A stretch of DNA of 64,000 nucleotides, from assembly GCF_004001065.1 (NCBI RefSeq), contig NZ_BIML01000003.1, positions 124,001 to 188,000 of the forward strand, in the 5' to 3' direction. Below are positions 9,709-19,565 of the stretch, one piece after another (position 1 is the first letter of the stretch; every line of letters starts with the position of its first letter). The stretch comes from Paenibacillus xylaniclasticus (lineage in GTDB: Bacteria > Bacillota > Bacilli > Paenibacillales > Paenibacillaceae). Below the pieces are notes generated by a model that saw only the letters and a program-made list of their open reading frames with translations, was not told the DNA's origin and searched no databases. Made by a program: the position numbers and the translations under genes.

Positions 9709-10878
9709 TCAGCCGGCAGATGTCGGAAGAACACCGATAAAAGCGCCAAATACTTCGTTGCCAAGCGGAATCCCTTTGTCCGTCAGCCGGTAGCCTTCTC
9801 CGGGTTTCCCTTGCAGCAGTCCTTCGCTTAACAGCCGTTCAAGCTGCGCTCCAAACATCGCTTCAATTGTATGTCCCGGAAACTGACGGCTGAACGCCTC
9901 ACAACGAACACCTTCCAGCAGACGAAGACCGACCATCATAAAGTCTTCCATCGCTTCCGCTTCCTCGACCCGATTCGTCTCCAGCCGCGGAAGCCTCGCT
10001 CCAGCCGCCTCAATGTATGGCTGTACACCTTTAATGTTCAGATGACGTTCTCCACGCGCGTATCCATGAGCGCCGGCTCCAAGCCCGTAATACGGTTCGT
10101 TGCGCCAATACGTCGAGTTATGGCGGCTTTCCATGCCTGGCAGTGCAAAATTGCTGATCTCATAGTGCTTGTACCCAGCCGCTTGCAGCTTGTTCATGAC
10201 AAGCATAAACATTTCCAGCTCCTCCTCTTCCGTCGGAAGCGGCAGCTCGTTACGTTCATACAGCTTGTGGAACAGCGTGTTCTCTTCAACCTTCAAGCTA
10301 TACAGCGAATAATGCGTTAGTCCAAGCTGCAGCGCCTTATCGACGCTGTCAGACAAATGCTCAACCGTCTGCTTCGGAAGACCAAACATTAAGTCAATCG
10401 ACAGGTTCGTAAAACCAGCCATCTTCGCGTTCTCTATGCTTCGGTATACGTCGTCCGAATTATGAATCCGACCGATCCTCTCCAGCAGGCCGTTATCGAA
10501 CGATTGAACCCCAAAGCTGATTCGGTTCACGCCACCTGCGAGCATAGCCGCAAGCTTCTCGGAATCCGTTGTACCTGGATTAGCCTCCATGCTGAACTCA
10601 ACGTTCGGCGCAAGCGGGAAGTGACGGTGAACCGCTGCCAAAAAACGTTCCATCTGCGTCGGCGTAAGCACCGTCGGCGTACCGCCGCCAACGAACACCG
10701 TATCGATCGACTCTGGCGGCAGCGCCGCAACCGTCATCCGCATCTCCGATTCCAGCGCATCCAAGTATGCATCGACTGGCTGTCCTTTCAGCACGAACGA
10801 GTTGAAATCGCAATAATGGCATTTGTTCGTACAGAACGGAATATGAATGTAAAGCGCTCTTGGCGCGTGCATAAGCAT
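9709..10878 (-). CDS. hemW: HemW, radical SAM heme chaperone
   Basis: Often annotated as oxygen-independent coproporphyrinogen oxidase, but this short form (389 residues) belongs to HemW, which delivers heme to membrane proteins. The radical SAM cluster motif is CTNKCHYC, with Cys 16, 20 and 23, preceded by ALYIHIPF. VFVGGGTPTVL and the SFGVQSFDNGLLERIGR segment match the family, followed by the HemW C-terminal domain. It lacks the N-terminal extension of true HemN. Its ATG has GGAGGG about ten bases upstream. It follows lepA, as in Bacillus, but a terminator separates them. Confidence 0.93.
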   Translation of the reverse strand: MLMHAPRALYIHIPFCTNKCHYCDFNSFVLKGQPVDAYLDALESEMRMTVAALPPESIDTVFVGGGTPTVLTPTQMERFLAAVHRHFPLAPNVEFSMEANPGTTDSEKLAAMLAGGVNRISFGVQSFDNGLLERIGRIHNSDDVYRSIENAKMAGFTNLSIDLMFGLPKQTVEHLSDSVDKALQLGLTHYSLYSLKVEENTLFHKLYERNELPLPTEEEELEMFMLVMNKLQAAGYKHYEISNFALPGMESRHNSTYWRNEPYYGLGAGAHGYARGERHLNIKGVQPYIEAAGARLPRLETNRVEEAEAMEDFMMVGLRLLEGVRCEAFSRQFPGHTIEAMFGAQLERLLSEGLLQGKPGEGYRLTDKGIPLGNEVFGAFIGVLPTSAG

Positions 10879-10939
10879 TGGGCATTCGCCCTCCTTGCCG
10901 GGCTGTGCAGCAGCTTCACCGTACAGCCTCTTATATGAG

Positions 10940-10970
10940 AAAAGACAGGAAGAGCAGCGCCCTTCCTGTC
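10940..10970 (-). terminator. Terminator after lepA
   Basis: On the minus strand GACAGGAAG pairs with CTTCCTGTC and is followed by TTTTCTC, ten bases past the lepA stop. hemW may therefore have some transcription independent of lepA. Confidence 0.75.
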
Positions 10971-10980
10971 AACCGAATGG

Positions 10981-12798
10981 TTAGTCTTCGTCGATCTTGA
11001 GGACCGCCATGAATGCTTCCTGAGGCACCTCGACGCTGCCGACCTGCTTCATCCGCTTCTTACCTTCCTTCTGCTTCTCAAGCAGCTTCCGCTTCCGGCT
11101 AATATCGCCGCCGTAGCACTTCGCCAATACGTTCTTGCGCATCGCTTTGACGGTCTCGCGGGCGATAACTTTCGTGCCGATTGACGCCTGGATCGGTACC
11201 TCAAACATTTGGCGCGGAATAAGCTCGCGCATCTTCTCACAGATGACGCGGCCGCGATTGTAAGCACGCTCACGGTGCACAATAATCGATAATGCGTCAA
11301 CCTGCTCGCCATTGAGCATAATGTCCATCTTCACCAGATTCGACTTGCGATAGCCGATCATCTCATAATCGAACGATGCATAGCCCTTCGTACGGGACTT
11401 CAGCTGGTCAAAGAAATCGTAGACGATCTCCGACAACGGCATCTCATAAGTTAACGTAACGCGGTTCGTGTCCAAATACTCCATATTGGAGTAATCGCCG
11501 CGTTTGCCTTGGCAAAGCTCCATAATCGTGCCGACATAATCGTTCGGTACAATAATTTGCGCTTTCACATAAGGCTCTTCGACGAATTCAATCTTACCAA
11601 CCTCTGGATAGTTGGACGGGTTATCGATATAAAGCACTTCACCGTTCGTTAACGTCACATGATACACTACGCTCGGAGCCGTCGTAATAAGCGGAATGTT
11701 GAACTCACGCTCGATTCGCTCTTGAATAACCTCCATGTGCAGCAATCCGAGGAAGCCGCAGCGGAAGCCGAAGCCAAGCGCAGTTGAGGTCTCGGGCTCA
11801 TATTGCAGCGAGGAGTCGTTCAACTCTAGCTTCTCGAGCGCATCGCGCAAATCGTTGTAATCTTGAGACTCGATCGGATATAAGCCGCAGAATACCATTG
11901 GATTAATCTTCCGGTAGCCTGGTAATGGCTCCGGTGCTGGACGCTTCGCTTCTGTTACCGTATCGCCGACACGCGTATCCTTAACATTCTTAATGCCTGC
12001 TACGATAAAGCCTACGTCGCCTACCGTCAGCTCGTCGACAATCGACATACGCGGCTTGAATGCGCCAACCTCAATAACGTCGAACTCAGCGCCGGTTGCC
12101 ATGAATCGGATTCTCTTACCAGCCTTGATGCTGCCATCCATAACACGAACGTACACAATAACGCCTTTATACGGGTCATAGTGCGAGTCAAAAATAAGCG
12201 CTTTAAGCGGCTGATCGGGATCACCTGTCGGAGCTGGAACCTTCTGTACGACTTGCTCCAATATCTCCTTGATACCGATCCCCGCTTTCGCTGATGCGAG
12301 CACAGCATCACTGGCGTCAAGACCAATAACGTCCTCGATCTCCTGCTTCACCCGTTCCGGCTCTGCGCTTGGCAGGTCGATCTTATTGATGACCGGCAAA
12401 ATCTCCAGATTGCTGTCAAGCGCCAAATAAACGTTAGCCAGCGTCTGCGCCTCGATGCCCTGCGCTGCATCAACGACAAGCAGCGCGCCTTCACAAGCCG
12501 CCATGCTTCGCGATACCTCGTACGTAAAGTCGACGTGTCCCGGTGTATCGATAAGGTTCAAAATATATTCTTCGCCGTCGTCAGCCTTGTAGTTGAGACG
12601 AACAGCCTGCAGCTTAATCGTAATGCCGCGTTCTCTCTCCAAATCCATCTGGTCGAGCACCTGCTCCTGCATTTCACGTGAAGAAAGTGCTCCCGTAAAT
12701 TCCAATATACGATCCGCCAACGTCGATTTCCCGTGGTCGATATGGGCGATAATGGAAAAATTTCGAATTTTCTTCTGTCGTTCGCGAACGTCCGCCAT
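10981..12798 (-). CDS. lepA: Elongation factor 4 (LepA), GTPase
   Basis: Ribosome-associated translational GTPase implicated in back-translocation and in 30S assembly. It is 605 residues from the chosen ATG. G1 is AHIDHGKST at 18-26, followed by DTPGHVDF (G3), NKIDLPSA (G4), the EF-G-like domains, and the LepA-specific C-terminal domain with [20 protein letters not shown]. That last segment reaches the peptidyl-transferase centre. An upstream in-frame ATG five codons earlier is possible, but family proteins start [14 protein letters not shown]. The gene follows the 140-residue membrane-anchored protein and spoIIP on the same strand, the Bacillales order. Confidence 0.97.
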   Translation of the reverse strand: MADVRERQKKIRNFSIIAHIDHGKSTLADRILEFTGALSSREMQEQVLDQMDLERERGITIKLQAVRLNYKADDGEEYILNLIDTPGHVDFTYEVSRSMAACEGALLVVDAAQGIEAQTLANVYLALDSNLEILPVINKIDLPSAEPERVKQEIEDVIGLDASDAVLASAKAGIGIKEILEQVVQKVPAPTGDPDQPLKALIFDSHYDPYKGVIVYVRVMDGSIKAGKRIRFMATGAEFDVIEVGAFKPRMSIVDELTVGDVGFIVAGIKNVKDTRVGDTVTEAKRPAPEPLPGYRKINPMVFCGLYPIESQDYNDLRDALEKLELNDSSLQYEPETSTALGFGFRCGFLGLLHMEVIQERIEREFNIPLITTAPSVVYHVTLTNGEVLYIDNPSNYPEVGKIEFVEEPYVKAQIIVPNDYVGTIMELCQGKRGDYSNMEYLDTNRVTLTYEMPLSEIVYDFFDQLKSRTKGYASFDYEMIGYRKSNLVKMDIMLNGEQVDALSIIVHRERAYNRGRVICEKMRELIPRQMFEVPIQASIGTKVIARETVKAMRKNVLAKCYGGDISRKRKLLEKQKEGKKRMKQVGSVEVPQEAFMAVLKIDED

Positions 12799-12893
12799 GC
12801 GTAACCCCCACACCTTTAAGTGCTAACTATATCCCGTTAATTATAGCAGTAATGGGTCAAGGCGGCAACGGACGCTTGCACAGAACCCGTGTA

Positions 12894-13316
12894 TTAATTC
12901 ATGATGCCATCAAATACGGACACAAACAGCTTAATGCCGCCGCTCGACACCGACTGCAGCACACCAGCCGCTCCGTCTGCGAACTTATTCACGGCCGGCT
13001 CGCTTGTCTCATACGGTACGCCTGGCAGACGTCCCTCTAAAGTTGACCGCGGTGCGTCTTGTACCGAAGCTTGGCCTATCAATTGTTCGGAGCCAGCATT
13101 CCTACTGTACTGGTCAGCATACCATTTCGGATTGTGCGAAGCCGGCTGCTCGCCTGCTGTCGGTTCGTAATTTTCATTAACGGCATAAGCCTGCGAGCCC
13201 TCTCCGACCGGTCCGTACACATTCTCAATACCTCTGTCTGCTGAATCGAGCCCGTAGACGATCAGCAAGGCGGCAGCGCCGCCAACCAGCGCCCATTTCC
13301 ATCCGTCTCTTCTCAA
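12894..13316 (-). CDS. Unrecognised membrane-anchored protein, 140 residues
   Basis: I do not recognise the family. After a basic N-terminus (MRRDGWKW) there is one hydrophobic helix (ALVGGAAALLIVYGL, about residues 9-23). A polar, Asn/Gln/Ser/Pro-rich region follows that would lie outside the cell, and a weakly hydrophobic C-terminus (SSGGIKLFVSVFDGIMN). There is no lipobox. It is flanked by spoIIP and lepA on the same strand. Its position next to spoIIP, also a single-pass protein acting outside the membrane, makes a sporulation link possible, though nothing in the sequence proves it. Confidence 0.6.
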   Translation of the reverse strand: MRRDGWKWALVGGAAALLIVYGLDSADRGIENVYGPVGEGSQAYAVNENYEPTAGEQPASHNPKWYADQYSRNAGSEQLIGQASVQDAPRSTLEGRLPGVPYETSEPAVNKFADGAAGVLQSVSSGGIKLFVSVFDGIMN

Positions 13317-13367
13317 TGAAATCCCTTCCTTCCGGCGGCCTGCAGCCGCTAATCGTCATTAGCGCTT

Positions 13368-14681
13368 CTAGCTTTCGCGCGGAGCGGCAGCTTGCTCGGC
13401 GTCTCCCCAATACAAATCAGCAATTACTTTCGCTAGAGCATCCGCCGTTCGATACGATTCCTCAAGCGTGTTATCGACACCGCCGATCTCGATCAGTACG
13501 CTTCCCGGAGATAACGACTGATTATATTCTCCATTGCCGTCCTTTGACGTCTTGCCCCATACGCCGCGCGAAATGCCCGGGTATTCGGCTTCCAGCGCTT
13601 TATGAATATCGGTCGCCAGCTTCTCATTCTTCCGCCAGTTCGGATTTTCTTGACCGATTATGAAATAAACTTGCGCGTACGATTTACCTCCAATCGTCGT
13701 CGTCGTATACTTCCGTTTCTGCGAATCGCGATGAATATCAAAAATAAATTTCAATTTTGTCCGCGCTGCGAGTGCTTCTTCAACGGTTTTGCGAGAATAT
13801 TTATAGGATAGTGCCCACTTATAATTTTTAATCTCTGTTGGGTAGTCTGTTTTTGAAGTTTCCGCCCCCAGTCCAAGCTCCATCAGCTTATCCGCAAGCC
13901 GCTGGCCGACTAGTGTAATATTTTGTTTAGCAGAAGTCGGATCATCTCCATCGCTGCCGATGACCGGAAACCACGATTCACGGTTATGAGAATGATAGAT
14001 AAAAACGACCGGCTCGTCCGTCTGGCTTGCACGATTAGGAGGAGCTGCCTGATGGCCCCCATCGCCCGGCTGAGCCCCCTCCTGCCCCGCAGCTCCTGGC
14101 TGTCCTTCATTGTCCCCAACGGCCGATTCATGGCTGGAACGACTCGGGTTCTCTCCCGAATGTTCGCCGCTACTGTCCGTACCCGGAGTCATGCCATTCA
14201 TTCCGCTCGATTCTGAACCAGCTGAGCCCGGAATCGGCGGATGATCCTCCGGTCCGATAGCCGTCTCATTGCCCGACCCGCTTCGAATTAAGAACGGCTC
14301 GTCCGACGAAATGCCAGGCAGCTCTCTAGCCAGCAAGCTTCTCGGCTCATTCGGATTAACATCTGTTACAAGGCGCAGCAGAAACCGGCCTACCTGCTTG
14401 GGTGCCAGCGCCCGCTCCCCTTCATGCTCGGGGGTATAAGCAGCCACTTCCATTTTCAGCATATCCGTGAATAACGTTCCCGAAACATTAGCCGCCACTC
14501 CCTTCATCGTCGAGCCTGGAGAAGCTGCCGTACGCTGGTGAATCATATCGCCGATGCCAATTGCGACAAAGAAAGCCATAGAGCTGATAGACAGCATGAC
14601 GAATGTGCGACCCGTCACGAGCAGCTGCCTCCATTTGCGGCTCCCTCTGCTCCAGTTAAACGTTACGATGAATCGTTTCAT
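13368..14681 (-). CDS. spoIIP: Stage II sporulation protein P (SpoIIP)
   Basis: Peptidoglycan amidase and endopeptidase that works with SpoIID and SpoIIM to thin septal wall and drive engulfment. The 437-residue protein has a membrane anchor near the N-terminus (about 23-45, FVMLSISSMAFFVAIGIGDMI). A long low-complexity linker rich in Gly, Ser, Pro and Glu follows. The catalytic domain has VFIYHSHNRESWFPV and KFIFDIHRDSQKR, carrying the zinc-binding histidines, then a C-terminal GSVLIEIGGVDNTLEES with the conserved Glu. Transcription is expected from sigma-E in the mother cell. It lies downstream of gpr, separated by a terminator, so it should have its own promoter. Confidence 0.95.
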   Translation of the reverse strand: MKRFIVTFNWSRGSRKWRQLLVTGRTFVMLSISSMAFFVAIGIGDMIHQRTAASPGSTMKGVAANVSGTLFTDMLKMEVAAYTPEHEGERALAPKQVGRFLLRLVTDVNPNEPRSLLARELPGISSDEPFLIRSGSGNETAIGPEDHPPIPGSAGSESSGMNGMTPGTDSSGEHSGENPSRSSHESAVGDNEGQPGAAGQEGAQPGDGGHQAAPPNRASQTDEPVVFIYHSHNRESWFPVIGSDGDDPTSAKQNITLVGQRLADKLMELGLGAETSKTDYPTEIKNYKWALSYKYSRKTVEEALAARTKLKFIFDIHRDSQKRKYTTTTIGGKSYAQVYFIIGQENPNWRKNEKLATDIHKALEAEYPGISRGVWGKTSKDGNGEYNQSLSPGSVLIEIGGVDNTLEESYRTADALAKVIADLYWGDAEQAAAPRES

Positions 14682-14790
14682 TGTTGCCCAGCCTCCCTAT
14701 TACGCTCTTAGACTGCTACTAGCCTATGAGAATATGAGAGCTGATAGAACCGAGATGCCTTAAATGAGAGAATCATCATAATTTCAAGTA

Positions 14791-14834
14791 AAACAAAAAT
14801 AGGATTCCGCCGGCGTCGGGCCGGACGAAATCCT
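14791..14834 (-). terminator. Terminator after gpr
   Basis: On the minus strand a strong stem (AGGATTTCGTCCGGC against GCCGGCGGAATCCT) is followed by TATTTTTG, eight bases beyond the gpr stop. Confidence 0.85.
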
Positions 14835-14841
14835 GTTGTGC

Positions 14842-15864
14842 TTAATGCGTATAAGCTGCTACATTCGATGTATCGACGGCTTCATGCAGAGCAGCGTTTA
14901 AGCCGCTTGCAATAATGTTCGCAATGTCCTCAATGAACTGGTCGATCTCCTTAGGCGTAACAATCAGGTCATGTCCGAGCGGCTGCAGCACCTCCTTCAC
15001 TAACTGCAATCTTTCGTTCTCAGCCATCTGATGCATGAGCCCCATAATTTGCGGACCGGCATTCTTGGTATGTGATGCCAAATGCTCTTCCAACAACCGA
15101 AGGCAGTCGTTAACAATATTGGAGGCGAATACGACGGTAGGCACCCCGATTGCTATGACCGGAACGCCAAGTATTTCTCTCGTAATTCCTTTGCGCTTGT
15201 TGCCGATGCCGGAGCCTGGGTGGATACCCGTATCGGCAATCTGGATTGTCGTATTGACCCGCTCCAGCGCCTTGGACGCCAGCGCATCGATTGCTATAAC
15301 GGCGTCGGGCCTCGTCCGCTCCACAATGCCTTGTACAATTTCAGACGACTCGATACCGGTTATCCCCAGTACACCAGGCGCCACTGCACTGACAGGACGA
15401 TATCCAGGCGCAACCTGGTCCGGCATCAGTTCAAAAAATTGTCTCGTTACCATAATGTTCTCTACGACAAGCGGCCCAAGTGCATCCGGCGTTACGTTCC
15501 AGTTGCCTAAGCCAACTATTAATACTTTAGACGTTTTCCCAACTCCAGCCTGTTCCAAGAATGCCTCAAATTCCTTGGCAAACCGCGTCGCCACCTTGTC
15601 CTGCAGCCCCGTGTCCCCCTTGCGAAGATCCGGAACCTCCAATGTTACATACCTGCCTGGCATCTTGCCGATAGACCGCGAGCCTTGCTCAGTCTGAACG
15701 TGAACGCGGGATACTTTAATGCCGTCTTCCTCGAGTGTGTCGGACAGGACGCCCGGAATTGGTCCCCCGCCTGTGGCCTCGGCAATCTCCTTCGCTTCCA
15801 AAGCCAGATCGGTATAAACGTCATAACGGCGCAGATCGAGAGCTTCTTCCATGCCTGCATCCAT
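14842..15864 (-). CDS. gpr: Spore germination protease GPR
   Basis: Aspartic-type endoprotease (family A25) that degrades small acid-soluble spore proteins at germination. It is made as an inactive zymogen in the forespore and activated by removal of a short N-terminal propeptide. The 340-residue product begins with the pro-region, then [16 protein letters not shown], the segment around the processing site. Further family signatures are [35 protein letters not shown] and [18 protein letters not shown]. The ATG is very close to its AAGGA-type site; a second ATG four codons later is an alternative. It is divergent from rpsT, as in other Bacillales. A sigma-G promoter is expected but I could not place one. 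Confidence 0.96.
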   Translation of the reverse strand: MDAGMEEALDLRRYDVYTDLALEAKEIAEATGGGPIPGVLSDTLEEDGIKVSRVHVQTEQGSRSIGKMPGRYVTLEVPDLRKGDTGLQDKVATRFAKEFEAFLEQAGVGKTSKVLIVGLGNWNVTPDALGPLVVENIMVTRQFFELMPDQVAPGYRPVSAVAPGVLGITGIESSEIVQGIVERTRPDAVIAIDALASKALERVNTTIQIADTGIHPGSGIGNKRKGITREILGVPVIAIGVPTVVFASNIVNDCLRLLEEHLASHTKNAGPQIMGLMHQMAENERLQLVKEVLQPLGHDLIVTPKEIDQFIEDIANIIASGLNAALHEAVDTSNVAAYTH

Positions 15865-15958
15865 CCCCTTCCTTTTTTGCCGTTAGTGTGCGATGGCACC
15901 GCTTGTTCTATGCGGAAAAATGTTTTAAGCCTTATTCGCCAACTGCGATCTCCCGCTA

Positions 15959-15987
15959 TTGCTTTTTGAGCAAGCCCATGATAAGAT
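15959..15987 (+). promoter_or_regulatory. Probable sigma-A promoter of rpsT
   Basis: TTGCTT and TAAGAT are separated by 17 bases, about 55 bases before the rpsT start, leaving a short leader that ends in a strong AGGAGGTGAAT ribosome-binding site. Confidence 0.5.
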
Positions 15988-16043
15988 ATTTTAAGTTGTG
16001 TTGCAGTAATGGGTTTTTTCCCTTTTTACAGGAGGTGAATGTG

Positions 16044-16316
16044 ATGCCAAACATTAAATCCGCTATTAAACGCGTGAAGACGAGCGAGAAACGTCGCGCC
16101 CTGAACGCTTCGCAAAAATCCGCACTTCGCACGGCCGTTAAAGCAGCTGACCAAGCTATCGCCGGTACGGATGTTGAAGCTGCTAAAGCAGCTCTCATCG
16201 CTGCGTCGAAAAAGCTGGACAAAGCAGCTACGAAAGGCCTGATTCATAAAAATGCGGCTGCCCGCAAAAAGTCCCGTCTGGCTAAGAAGCTGAATGCCCT
16301 TTCGGCACAGGCTTAA
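16044..16316 (+). CDS. rpsT: 30S ribosomal protein S20
   Basis: Primary 16S rRNA-binding protein of the small subunit. The 90-residue, very basic, all-helical protein starts [19 protein letters not shown] and contains [23 protein letters not shown] followed by [13 protein letters not shown], the S20 signature. The ATG follows AGGAGGTGAATGTG. It is a single-gene unit with its own promoter and an intrinsic terminator, divergent from gpr. Confidence 0.98.
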   Translation: MPNIKSAIKRVKTSEKRRALNASQKSALRTAVKAADQAIAGTDVEAAKAALIAASKKLDKAATKGLIHKNAAARKKSRLAKKLNALSAQA

Positions 16317-16321
16317 TGAAC

Positions 16322-16360
16322 AACGGCTCCCGGTTCTTCAGAACTGGGGGCCGTTTTTTT
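16322..16360 (+). terminator. Terminator after rpsT
   Basis: AACGGCTCCCGGTTC and GAACTGGGGGCCGTT form a long stem with a TTCA loop, followed by a run of T, five bases after the rpsT stop. Read from the minus strand it could also slow transcripts leaving holA. Confidence 0.92.
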
Positions 16361-16441
16361 GATGCAGAAACTATCGCAGAAGAGCAAAATAGGTTGGAGC
16401 GGAGAATAATGAAGTTCTCCTTCCAACCTATTTCTTTAGGT

Positions 16442-17494
16442 TCACGCTTCAGCAGTCGAATTTATACTCTGCCCGAACGACAGCAGGAATAGCTCCAACC
16501 CGAGTGTCTTGTCCACTTGTCCGGTCTTCATCCGGAAATCGAGCTCGGCTAGCTCTGCCATACATTCACCAAGCCGCTTGAGAGAAAACTTCGACGCCTT
16601 CTCAGCGGCAAGCTTTACGCGGAACGGATGAATACTTAGCTGTGAAGCCATCTGCTGAGGTGAATAATGCTGTCCAGACAGCTCCTTGACTTGGAGCATG
16701 AGCCGAAGCTGAGAAGCTAGCAATGCGGCTATCTTGATTGGCTCTTCCTTACGCTGAAGCAGCTCTCGATAAAGTTTAAGCGCTCTCGCCGTCTGCGCGC
16801 TCGCTATAGCATCTACGAGCGCGAACACATCCTCTTCAACTGTCGACGGTGTCAGCAGTTCAACTTCCGTGGAAGTAATCAGACCGCCAGGACCTGTATA
16901 CAGACACAGCTTGTCTGTCTCCTGAGCCAGCTGCTGCAATCTCGTACCTGTACGGGAGATGAGCAGCTCTGCAGCATCCTCCATCATCGTTCGACCTTGT
17001 TCTGATGATCTGCGCATAACCCAGCGCTGAAGCTCTGGACCGTCCAGCTCGTTGAAAGCTATTACAGCCCCCTGTTCCTTCAGCCGCTTAACGAGCTTTC
17101 GCCGTTCATCCAGCTTGTCCGCATATACAAGGAATAAAATAACCGTTGTCTCCGCCGGATGGTCGATATACTCCAGCATCCTCTCCGCCCGATGCTCCAG
17201 CTTACCTTCCTTGGCTCCGGCACCGGAAGCAGCCAGAACGGATACGTCTCGAATAATGATCAGCTTCCGTTCAACGAAGAAGGGAAGCGTCTCCGCTTCA
17301 GCTGCAGCCTCTTCAATCGGCGTCTCGGATGTGTCAAACTTCACAATGCCAAGCTCCCGTTCCTCCGGCTTGAACAGCTTGTCCGCTAACATCGCTGCGA
17401 ATTGTTCCATACGGTAGCGGTCCGATCCATATGCTGCGTATACGGGCCGGATTCGGCCGTTCTTCAATTCCTTCCAAATATCCTTCGTTTCCAT
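16442..17494 (-). CDS. holA: DNA polymerase III subunit delta
   Basis: Clamp-loader subunit that opens the sliding clamp. The 350-residue product shows the delta pattern: PVYAAYGSDRYRMEQFAAML near the N-terminus, LPFFVERKLIIIRDVSVL, VILFLVYADKLDERRKLVKRL with a degenerate Walker region, and the C-terminal AALLASQLRLMLQVKELSGQHY helical collar. This is YqeN in the Bacillus naming. It lies between rpsT and comEC as in Bacillales, but here an ECF sigma factor and its anti-sigma gene are inserted between it and comEC. Confidence 0.93.
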   Translation of the reverse strand: METKDIWKELKNGRIRPVYAAYGSDRYRMEQFAAMLADKLFKPEERELGIVKFDTSETPIEEAAAEAETLPFFVERKLIIIRDVSVLAASGAGAKEGKLEHRAERMLEYIDHPAETTVILFLVYADKLDERRKLVKRLKEQGAVIAFNELDGPELQRWVMRRSSEQGRTMMEDAAELLISRTGTRLQQLAQETDKLCLYTGPGGLITSTEVELLTPSTVEEDVFALVDAIASAQTARALKLYRELLQRKEEPIKIAALLASQLRLMLQVKELSGQHYSPQQMASQLSIHPFRVKLAAEKASKFSLKRLGECMAELAELDFRMKTGQVDKTLGLELFLLSFGQSINSTAEA

Positions 17495-17544
17495 TCCAGC
17501 CTCCCAGGTAACCGCCGTTCAATCACAATGCTCCTCGTCATCAA

Positions 17545-17580
17545 CAAAGGGATGGAGCTTAAGCAGCTTCCATCCCTTTG
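17545..17580. other. Inverted repeat between holA and the anti-sigma gene
   Basis: CAAAGGGATGGA pairs with TCCATCCCTTTG around an 11-base centre. There is no T-tract on either strand. It may still end or process transcripts coming from the sigma/anti-sigma pair. Confidence 0.5.
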
Positions 17581-17724
17581 TCCCTGAACATCTATATAAA
17601 CATCATCCGTGCGGGTCCATGGCCTCCGCTTCGGTGATGGTCATACGACGTCAAGGCTGCCGCCGCTGACTCCTTCGATATACTATACGCAAGGACATCA
17701 GCAAGTGTGCTGGTTCAGTTCGTA

Positions 17725-18990
17725 TTATTGTGGTGCAATCGTCCATTCCTGTGCATCGACCTTGAAATACGTTGTCTTCCCGTTGTCATCCTTCACTTCG
17801 AAAAACAACGCCTTACTGTCATCCGACCATTGTAGTCCACTGATCGTACCTGCTTGTTTGCCACTGTCGAGCTGAACCGTCCCTTCCTGCGTTGTGTATA
17901 TAAGGACAGCACCATCAACAATTGCTGCCGAATATAGCTGGTCCGGTGATAAAACAACGTCCGAAATGCTTGCTTCCGCAGAGTCGCCGTTGCTCATGAT
18001 GCCCATCAGCTCGCCGTTTTGATCCTTCGCGATCATCGACACTTCCGATTGCTTCAATATCTGGTCGGGCATACCGCCGTCATCCTCAATCTTCCTTTCA
18101 TTTGAGGAGGAAACATCCTTGCTCGAACTGCTGCTCGAACTGCTAGTCGAGGAAATTTCATTGCTAATACTACTGCTCGAGCTACTACTCGAGGTCTGCT
18201 CCTCGATCGGCATATTTGCGACAGGGTCACCAGATTGCTCCTGTACAGGTTGAGAAGCAGGAGTATTTGTGAATGGTCTTACAGATTGAGATCGGTTGCC
18301 ATTGTTGATTGTTTTACCCGGTGCAGCTTCCGGCTCCGATTGTTGAACCGTTGGCGAACTATGCTGAACATCGGGAGCTGGGGCCTGCTCAACGGCATTG
18401 CTGGTCGATTCGATCCGTACCTCATCGTTCTCTTGTATTTCCATGGAGCTGCTTGACTGACTTCTGTCTGGATGCGCAGCTGAAGAGTGACTTGCGGATT
18501 GCAAAGCAGTCGAATTACTAGTGAGATCCTTCAACTCAGGGGCATCTGCGGGATTGAATAGAACAAGAAACAGTCCGGCAACAAGTCCGGCTGCGGCCAC
18601 CCCCGTTACGGTTGGCCATGAAATCCGCTTCAACCAGTCTCTATCCCGACCACGTGCCGAACGGCGACTTAACGGTCCACGCTCCACTTCTCGATCGTCA
18701 ACCGGTTCATCGACGGTATGATCCAAATACTTCGTATCTATCGCCTGCCCGCTCTCTTGGCGCTCGGAATCGATCCGATCCAGCTGCGGAATAATAGCAT
18801 CAACAAGACTATATGCAGGAACGACTTTAGGCAAACTGTCTAGTTCAGCAGACAATCGCTTCAGCCGTTCGAACATGTCGGCGCAATCCGAGCAATAACG
18901 TGTATGTGCTGTCAATGCGTCAGCCTCTTGCTCGTTCAGGTCGCCATCGAGCTGCCTCTGCATATATTCCATCACCTCTTGACAGGTCAT
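17725..18990 (-). CDS. Membrane anti-sigma factor with zinc-binding N-terminus and Ser-rich exterior
   Basis: Probable inhibitor of the ECF sigma factor encoded just upstream, whose stop its ATG overlaps by four bases. Residues 29-36 form the anti-sigma zinc motif HTRYCSDC (H-x3-C-x2-C), followed by the helix that contacts sigma. A membrane helix lies at about 126-146 (VTGVAAAGLVAGLFLVLFNP). The outer part, unlike the short RsiW, is long (421 residues in total). It contains a Gln/Ser/Pro-rich spacer and long Ser runs (about 268-300), then a C-terminal module that looks like a small beta-propeller-like repeat (LYSAAIVDGAVLIYTTQEG, GTISGLQWSDDSKALFFEV). The spacer suggests sensing at or in the cell wall; the signal is unknown. 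Confidence 0.82.
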   Translation of the reverse strand: MTCQEVMEYMQRQLDGDLNEQEADALTAHTRYCSDCADMFERLKRLSAELDSLPKVVPAYSLVDAIIPQLDRIDSERQESGQAIDTKYLDHTVDEPVDDREVERGPLSRRSARGRDRDWLKRISWPTVTGVAAAGLVAGLFLVLFNPADAPELKDLTSNSTALQSASHSSAAHPDRSQSSSSMEIQENDEVRIESTSNAVEQAPAPDVQHSSPTVQQSEPEAAPGKTINNGNRSQSVRPFTNTPASQPVQEQSGDPVANMPIEEQTSSSSSSSSISNEISSTSSSSSSSSKDVSSSNERKIEDDGGMPDQILKQSEVSMIAKDQNGELMGIMSNGDSAEASISDVVLSPDQLYSAAIVDGAVLIYTTQEGTVQLDSGKQAGTISGLQWSDDSKALFFEVKDDNGKTTYFKVDAQEWTIAPQ

Positions 18991-19535
18991 CCTCGGACAC
19001 CTCCTCTTTGGTATTCATGTAGTAACGTCTGAAGCTGTTGCCGGGCCCGGAACAAATAGGATTTCACGGTATTAAGCGGTAGATCAAGCGAATCAGCAAT
19101 TTCATTGTAGGAGAAGTCCTGCAAATACCGGAGCACGACAACCGCTCGGTGATGCTCGGGCAGCATGTCAATCGCTTTGCGAATATCGTCCGCCACATAA
19201 GTAGACAGAACATCATCTTCCACGCTCGATTTCTCACGGAAGACAAGATCATGCTCCTCAATCGATATAGTCGGCTTGCTTCGTCTGAACTTATCGATGC
19301 AAATGTTCGTCACGATCCGCTGAATCCATGTTTTGAATTGTGCTTTCTCTTCGTAGGAGGAAATTTTCGTATAAATACGTATGAGCGCCTCCTGAGCCGC
19401 GTCCATCGCATCTTGCTCATTATTCAATATATAATAGGCTGTCCGATAAACGTGGGTTTCAATCTCTCGCAGCAAAGTGATGAGAGCATCGCGATCGCCC
19501 GATTGAGCCGCTCTAATGAGACTAGGCTCCACCAA
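18987..19535 (-). CDS. ECF-type RNA polymerase sigma factor, SigW-like
   Basis: Group IV sigma factor of 182 residues with region 2 (AYYILNNEQDAMDAAQEALI, then YEEKAQFKTWIQRIVTNICI) and region 4 (MLPEHHRAVVVLRYLQDFSY followed by NEIADSLDLPLNTVKSYLFR). These bind the -10 and -35 elements. It overlaps the anti-sigma gene by four bases, the standard arrangement for co-produced sigma and inhibitor. A promoter of the ECF type lies upstream, so the pair is probably autoregulated. The setting resembles SigW-RsiW of Bacillus, which answers envelope stress, but orthology was not tested. Confidence 0.9.
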   Translation of the reverse strand: MVEPSLIRAAQSGDRDALITLLREIETHVYRTAYYILNNEQDAMDAAQEALIRIYTKISSYEEKAQFKTWIQRIVTNICIDKFRRSKPTISIEEHDLVFREKSSVEDDVLSTYVADDIRKAIDMLPEHHRAVVVLRYLQDFSYNEIADSLDLPLNTVKSYLFRARQQLQTLLHEYQRGGVRG

Positions 19536-19565
19536 TGAAGCTTCCCCCTCTCATACAACCTTAAC

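Noticed and set aside
17589-17660. Minus-strand TTG frame of 20 codons between holA and the anti-sigma gene
   Set aside because: Very short, poor spacing to its GGAG and no recognisable pattern.
18080-18200. Repeats in the anti-sigma gene as a possible CRISPR or tandem-repeat locus
   Set aside because: They are serine codons of a low-complexity linker, not spaced repeats; no CRISPR array is seen anywhere in the window.
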